This document shows positions 60,166 to 64,000 of a stretch of 64,000 nucleotides of DNA, in pieces (the first letter of the stretch is position 1; each line of letters starts with the position of its first letter). The DNA is from Amyelois transitella (lineage: Eukaryota > Arthropoda > Insecta > Lepidoptera > Pyralidae), in the NCBI RefSeq assembly GCF_032362555.1, contig NC_083508.1, positions 4,989,001 through 5,053,000 of the forward strand, written 5' to 3'. Both the position numbers and the translations under genes were made by a program. Below the pieces are notes generated by a model, which ran no database searches, was not told the DNA's origin, and saw nothing but the letters and a program-made list of their open reading frames with translations.

Positions 60166-60559
60166 AATTGTTGCCAAAAGTTGTTTAATTGTTTTTTCGT
60201 GGATTTCGCTTTAATTTTTAAATAAGTACTTACATAGGGCAAATCCAGCTTCAACAATTTAACTAATCAGCTAAGTACCTAACAAAAAGAAAGCCGACCC
60301 TTAAAAATATTTTGTTGTGTCACTCCATGACTTGTATACACATTCAGATTTTAGAGAGCTTTCTTAGCGACATCTGAAAATTCGACCGGGAATATGCTTC
60401 GATCGGAATTAGAAAACACAAGGAGCTAAAATAAAAACAGATACTAACTAGCGAAATTATAGTGCAGGACTTAAATTGACTTGACAAAGAAGGCGAATGA
60501 GAAAGGACATAGTTGTCGACTCGAGGATAATAAATTTCGGATGAAGAAGACGAGATGAT

Positions 60560-60680
60560 CTACTATTGTATCACGAGTCGAGTCGAGTGACGGCGGCATT
60601 ATGCGAGAGTAGGGTTGCCGCAGTTGTCATTAGTTCGGATTTGTGTGTGACTTCGTGGATTTTCTTTTCATTGCTATCGG
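60560..60680 (-). promoter_or_regulatory. CpG-richer island, candidate DAGL-B promoter
   Basis: Repeated 'gagtcgagtcgagtgacggcggca' then 'gttgccgcagttgtc' in AT-rich surroundings, 3.3 kb 5' of the DAGL-B ATG. It fits a promoter by composition and position only. Confidence 0.25.
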
Positions 60681-61061
60681 GATTGAAATTTTATGAATTA
60701 ATAGTCATGTGGAATTTTTACAGGTATTTTATGTCTGTGAATATTTTTTCGGCTTCGTTTTTTAGGTGTCTTTTTTACGCATTATTGCGTATACAGTACC
60801 TAATTACGCCCGCCTATATATAGCGAAACCTCTTGTTGATTTCTATCCCTGTGAGAGTTCTGGGAAAACAATAGAAGGGCAATATACCATATATATTATG
60901 AATTATAAAAATAACTAGATAGGTACTTACTATACATTTTTTTTACAGTTTAAGTTTTCATTAAATTCCTTATAAAACCACCCAACCCACTTGATGGCTC
61001 ATGGCGTATCTAAATATTTACACTCTCAGTGAAAGATTTTAAATTTAGAGAACAGACGTGA

Positions 61062-61206
61062 ATGGTGACCCTGCAGTCGCAGAAACCACTGTTCCCAGTC
61101 ACATTTGTTCCAGTTTCCACGGCCACTGAACCCGGACCGGTATTTCGGGAAGAAAATGGTTCGCCACGATGTTTACACAATCCCCTTTACGAGATCCGGT
61201 CACTAG
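61062..61206 (+). other. Exon-like open island, unassigned
   Basis: About 145 bp of higher GC content with an open plus-strand frame (contains SQKPLFPVTFVPVSTATEPG and later LHNPLYEIRSL), ending at a consensus-like donor (CTAG/gtaagg). A possible acceptor is 'ccctgcag' before TCGCAG. The minus strand is also open. Product unknown; it could be a repeat. Confidence 0.25.
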
Positions 61207-63789
61207 GTAAGGTATTTTTAACTGTTTTACAATCTGTAAGCATGCGTAATATGAAAACTGTGTATTACACGTATGATCAAGAGCAAGAACTAAATTTCTC
61301 GATAAAGACGTTTCGTAGATCTTCTTAAAGAAAGTAATTTTAGATTTTTTTTCTTCTGTCATTATTTAATTATCTTATGTGTGTACATAAAATAAGAAGT
61401 CAATGGCATAGAGGCGACTGTACATAGATACTCATATATACTTACCTGAGCAACCCTATGAGTTCAATCAATTTTTTATTTTATATTATACACATATTCA
61501 GAATTCATCATGTCTGTATACAAACTAAAATGCATTGCAATTAAAGCTTTAGATTGTGCTTCAATTAAGCATTTCAATCAAACTGAAAAATAACTCTTTG
61601 TAAACCATCTCAATTTTGTACTAACAATAAACTTAATACAAACTATATTAATGCACTGACTTTTAACAACAATAGAATTAAATTATGATCTTACAATATG
61701 CACTCATTGAATTTTTTCACAAAAGTTCTTTGAGAAAAATAAAAAACATAATTTAGTAACACATAACTACCTTCGCAGTTCACAAAGAGGTTGAATTTCT
61801 TATTGTTTTCATACAAGTTTGGCAGTTTCATAAGTGTGTATTTAATTTTGTAATGGATCTATTGTAGAACAACTATGCCTAAAGCCAATGTTTGACCATA
61901 TTTGTCAACAAAAACGTATCACAGTTCCCATTAGTGGTTATTCGAATGCCTTGTTATGCAAAGCTAGTGAGAAAACATACTGTCGTATTTGCTATTGAAA
62001 TCCTGAGACATGAATAGAAATCGTTGTCCCCATGTCTTATTGGTCAATTTGAGTTTACTTTTTGTATTTCACTGTTTACTGTTGGTACCTACTTCATTCA
62101 GTGATTTTCGTGTGTTTACATTGTTAATAAGACGTAATACCTACAAATTTTGAGTGAATACGGATATTTTAACAATTGTAAATCTTATAATCTCCCAGCG
62201 ACATGTTATATTTTTTTAGAAAATCAGACATTTTGATTAATCAATGACACTACGGTAAAAAATTGTCCACATGTTTTTAATATTGTATTATGTTATTTGA
62301 GTATGAGAAACACATGTCACATGACTCCGTTTTCTAAGGTTGTATCCGCGCGTAATTATTGTATAACCATTTTCTGATGAATTCTTTCAGTGGTTTTCAC
62401 TATTCATAAAAATATGTTAGTCACCTTTTTCTTCAACATGAAATTCAGACTAGTTTATTTGTACTAGAAGCTCCTAAGCATAACAGCAAAACAAAAATGT
62501 GTATTACTTACTGCGCTTCAAGTAGACGATTCAAACAAACACGAATATGTTGTTGCGCTTTCAATGTACTCGTGTATAATGTGCTAAGTAGATTAGTGTT
62601 GGTGATATTCTGTATAGCCTGCAGAGTCTGGCCCACGCGGCGGTGGGCGGAGGGATTAAAGTACCTCTTTGAACTTGTATACATTGTAAGAGCATAGTGT
62701 CCTCTGCTTTTTAGGGTTTTTATTTTAGAAACAACTGTATTAAAGCATAGAATAATACTTTATAACGTTTAAAAAGAAAGTAAAAAAAAAAAATTGTACC
62801 TACGTAAAGATGAGATTTTGAGTGTTTGGTTTAGTGATCAACAAACAACCGAATAAGTTTTGCCACATCATTAATTATTTTGTATATTATCACATGCTGC
62901 CATAAGCGGACCAGGTATTGATATAATTCGATATCAAAATAGATACGTAGCAAACAAGTCAAGTAAACATGTGCCAGAAAATTATTGTTAAAATAACAAT
63001 ATACACCAGCCCTTAATTTTACTATTTTTTATAGATTCGTAGAGTTTATTTCGATAGCCTACGATCTACTACGAAATGTTGCGCGTAGCCGTTACAGTGA
63101 AACACAAAATTAGTCGTAGCACATTAATAGTGAAAATCGTTATCTTATTATCATATAAGTTTACTTTGTTTTAAACTTTGTTTGACCTCAATTGGTCCCT
63201 AATTACGACACTATAGTTAAACCCACACAGAATCGTGGTACCTAATTATTATCACGAGTAACTACATAGGTATAATATACACACTCTTCCTTTATTTTAT
63301 ATTTCTCATCTAAAGCTATTCATTTGAACTATGTGTAAAATTTATTGATAAGTTGCTTATTAAAACCTTACTTTTGTGTAAAAACAACACGTTTTGATAT
63401 CCATTCTTTTACTGTATAAAAGATGATCTAATTAGGCAGGTGAGCTTTGTCATTCATCTCATTCAGAGAATTATGAAAACATTTAATTCCCCGCGTCGAA
63501 CACCTGCGTTTCACATTGAGTATAATATGTTTACTGTACCAAATCGTTGCTCCAACCAACTACGCTTTGATAATAAATGGTAGAGTATCTTTATTTCTTT
63601 GCGAGCTGTTTTTTTTTTTGTTCACGTGAAATAAATTGTAAATTTTACCTGAATGTCCTTCCAAGGGATCACACTTATAATGAAAATTTAATAATATGTA
63701 CATATAAAATTTTAAAACACGAGAGCCAATGTGGTGCGGAAAGACTATGCGCAAAAATTGTATACTTATAGCACAGAACAGAATGAAGG

Positions 63790-63862
63790 ATTCGAAGAAG
63801 GCCTACACCTATGTTAGTCTTATTATACTCGGTTGAAAAGGCTTATGATGATTGGAAATGCA
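63790..63862 (+). mobile_element. Decayed LINE 3' end
   Basis: 'cgaagaaggcctacacctatgttagt' followed by 'ggttgaaaaggcttatgatgatt' recalls the 'gaaggcct..gtccagcagtgg...ggctgatgatgatg' ends of insect LINEs. Heavily diverged. Confidence 0.35.
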
Positions 63863-64000
63863 GACAATGTCTCATTTTGTGAAATGCTCGTTCTGTCCCG
63901 AAAGTACCTGTAGAAGGGATGGATGGAACAAGATTTTTAATAAAGTTAGACATTTCTACAATACATTTATTGTACTCATTATTGAAAAAATCGGCTGTTC

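Larger units (their letters stand above)
60166..64000. other. Right-hand gene-poor region
   Basis: Mostly AT-rich, with no gene I can support. Less AT-rich islands lie at 60560-60680, 61050-61210 and 62600-62660. Any of these could be a 5' UTR exon or promoter of DAGL-B, whose first coding exon clearly has an upstream intron. 63790-63862 resembles a decayed LINE 3' end ('agaaggcctac' ... 'ggcttatgatgattgg'). Confidence 0.4.

Noticed and set aside
1..64000. tRNA or rRNA genes, CRISPR arrays, operons, riboswitches
   Set aside because: None seen. Only SINE-borne tRNA-promoter-like boxes occur, and the repeats are eukaryotic dispersed elements, not spaced arrays.

Overview
The window is animal nuclear DNA, most likely from a moth or butterfly. 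It has intron-rich genes with GT-AG splice sites on an AT-rich background, several copies of Lepidoptera-type SINEs, and near-identical copies of an RTE-like non-LTR retrotransposon. There are no bacterial features. I rebuilt four host gene families exon by exon. Splice phases close in every one, and each matches the length or motifs of a known family.

Layout: 1-1797 is the 3' part of a minus-strand RTE-like element that runs off the window edge. 2042-2391 is a small terminal-inverted-repeat element with a 10-bp target duplication. 3322-9412 (+) is a PPM1G-type PP2C phosphatase (10 exons, 664 aa). 11292-12306 (-) is IFT20 (3 exons, 131 aa), with a perfect-consensus RFX X-box 77 bp upstream of its ATG. 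13210-24134 (+) is spatacsin/SPG11 (15 exons, 1954 aa). It is divergent from IFT20 and apparently lacks the N-terminal third of the vertebrate protein. 25944-31475 (-) and 39967-57274 (-) are two diacylglycerol lipase beta-like genes (653 and 681 aa). They lie head to tail and share intron positions and phases, so they are a tandem duplication. The upstream copy has grown to 17 kb through intronic insertions and carries a 21-nt phase-neutral microexon.

Mobile DNA: three large RTE-like copies (1-1763, 41005-43656, 58200-60030) and one 219-bp stub (49809-50027) are 5'-truncated. Those fully inside the window have (TATG)n tails and 10-13 bp target-site duplications. Their near identity suggests recent activity. 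SINEs, a dispersed repeat with an 'actagcgacccgcc' end, and several fold-back structures fill introns and intergenic DNA. The most striking is a 109-bp perfect inverted repeat in PPM1G intron 3.

The genes do not form one pathway. They cover a nuclear phosphatase with splicing-related roles in vertebrates, cilium assembly, lysosome/AP-5 function and endocannabinoid (2-AG) synthesis. No new defence or metabolic system is evident. The best leads are the X-box on IFT20, the short spatacsin, the duplicated DAGL pair with its microexon, the long perfect hairpin, and two unassigned exon-like islands (52044-52082 and about 61062-61206).
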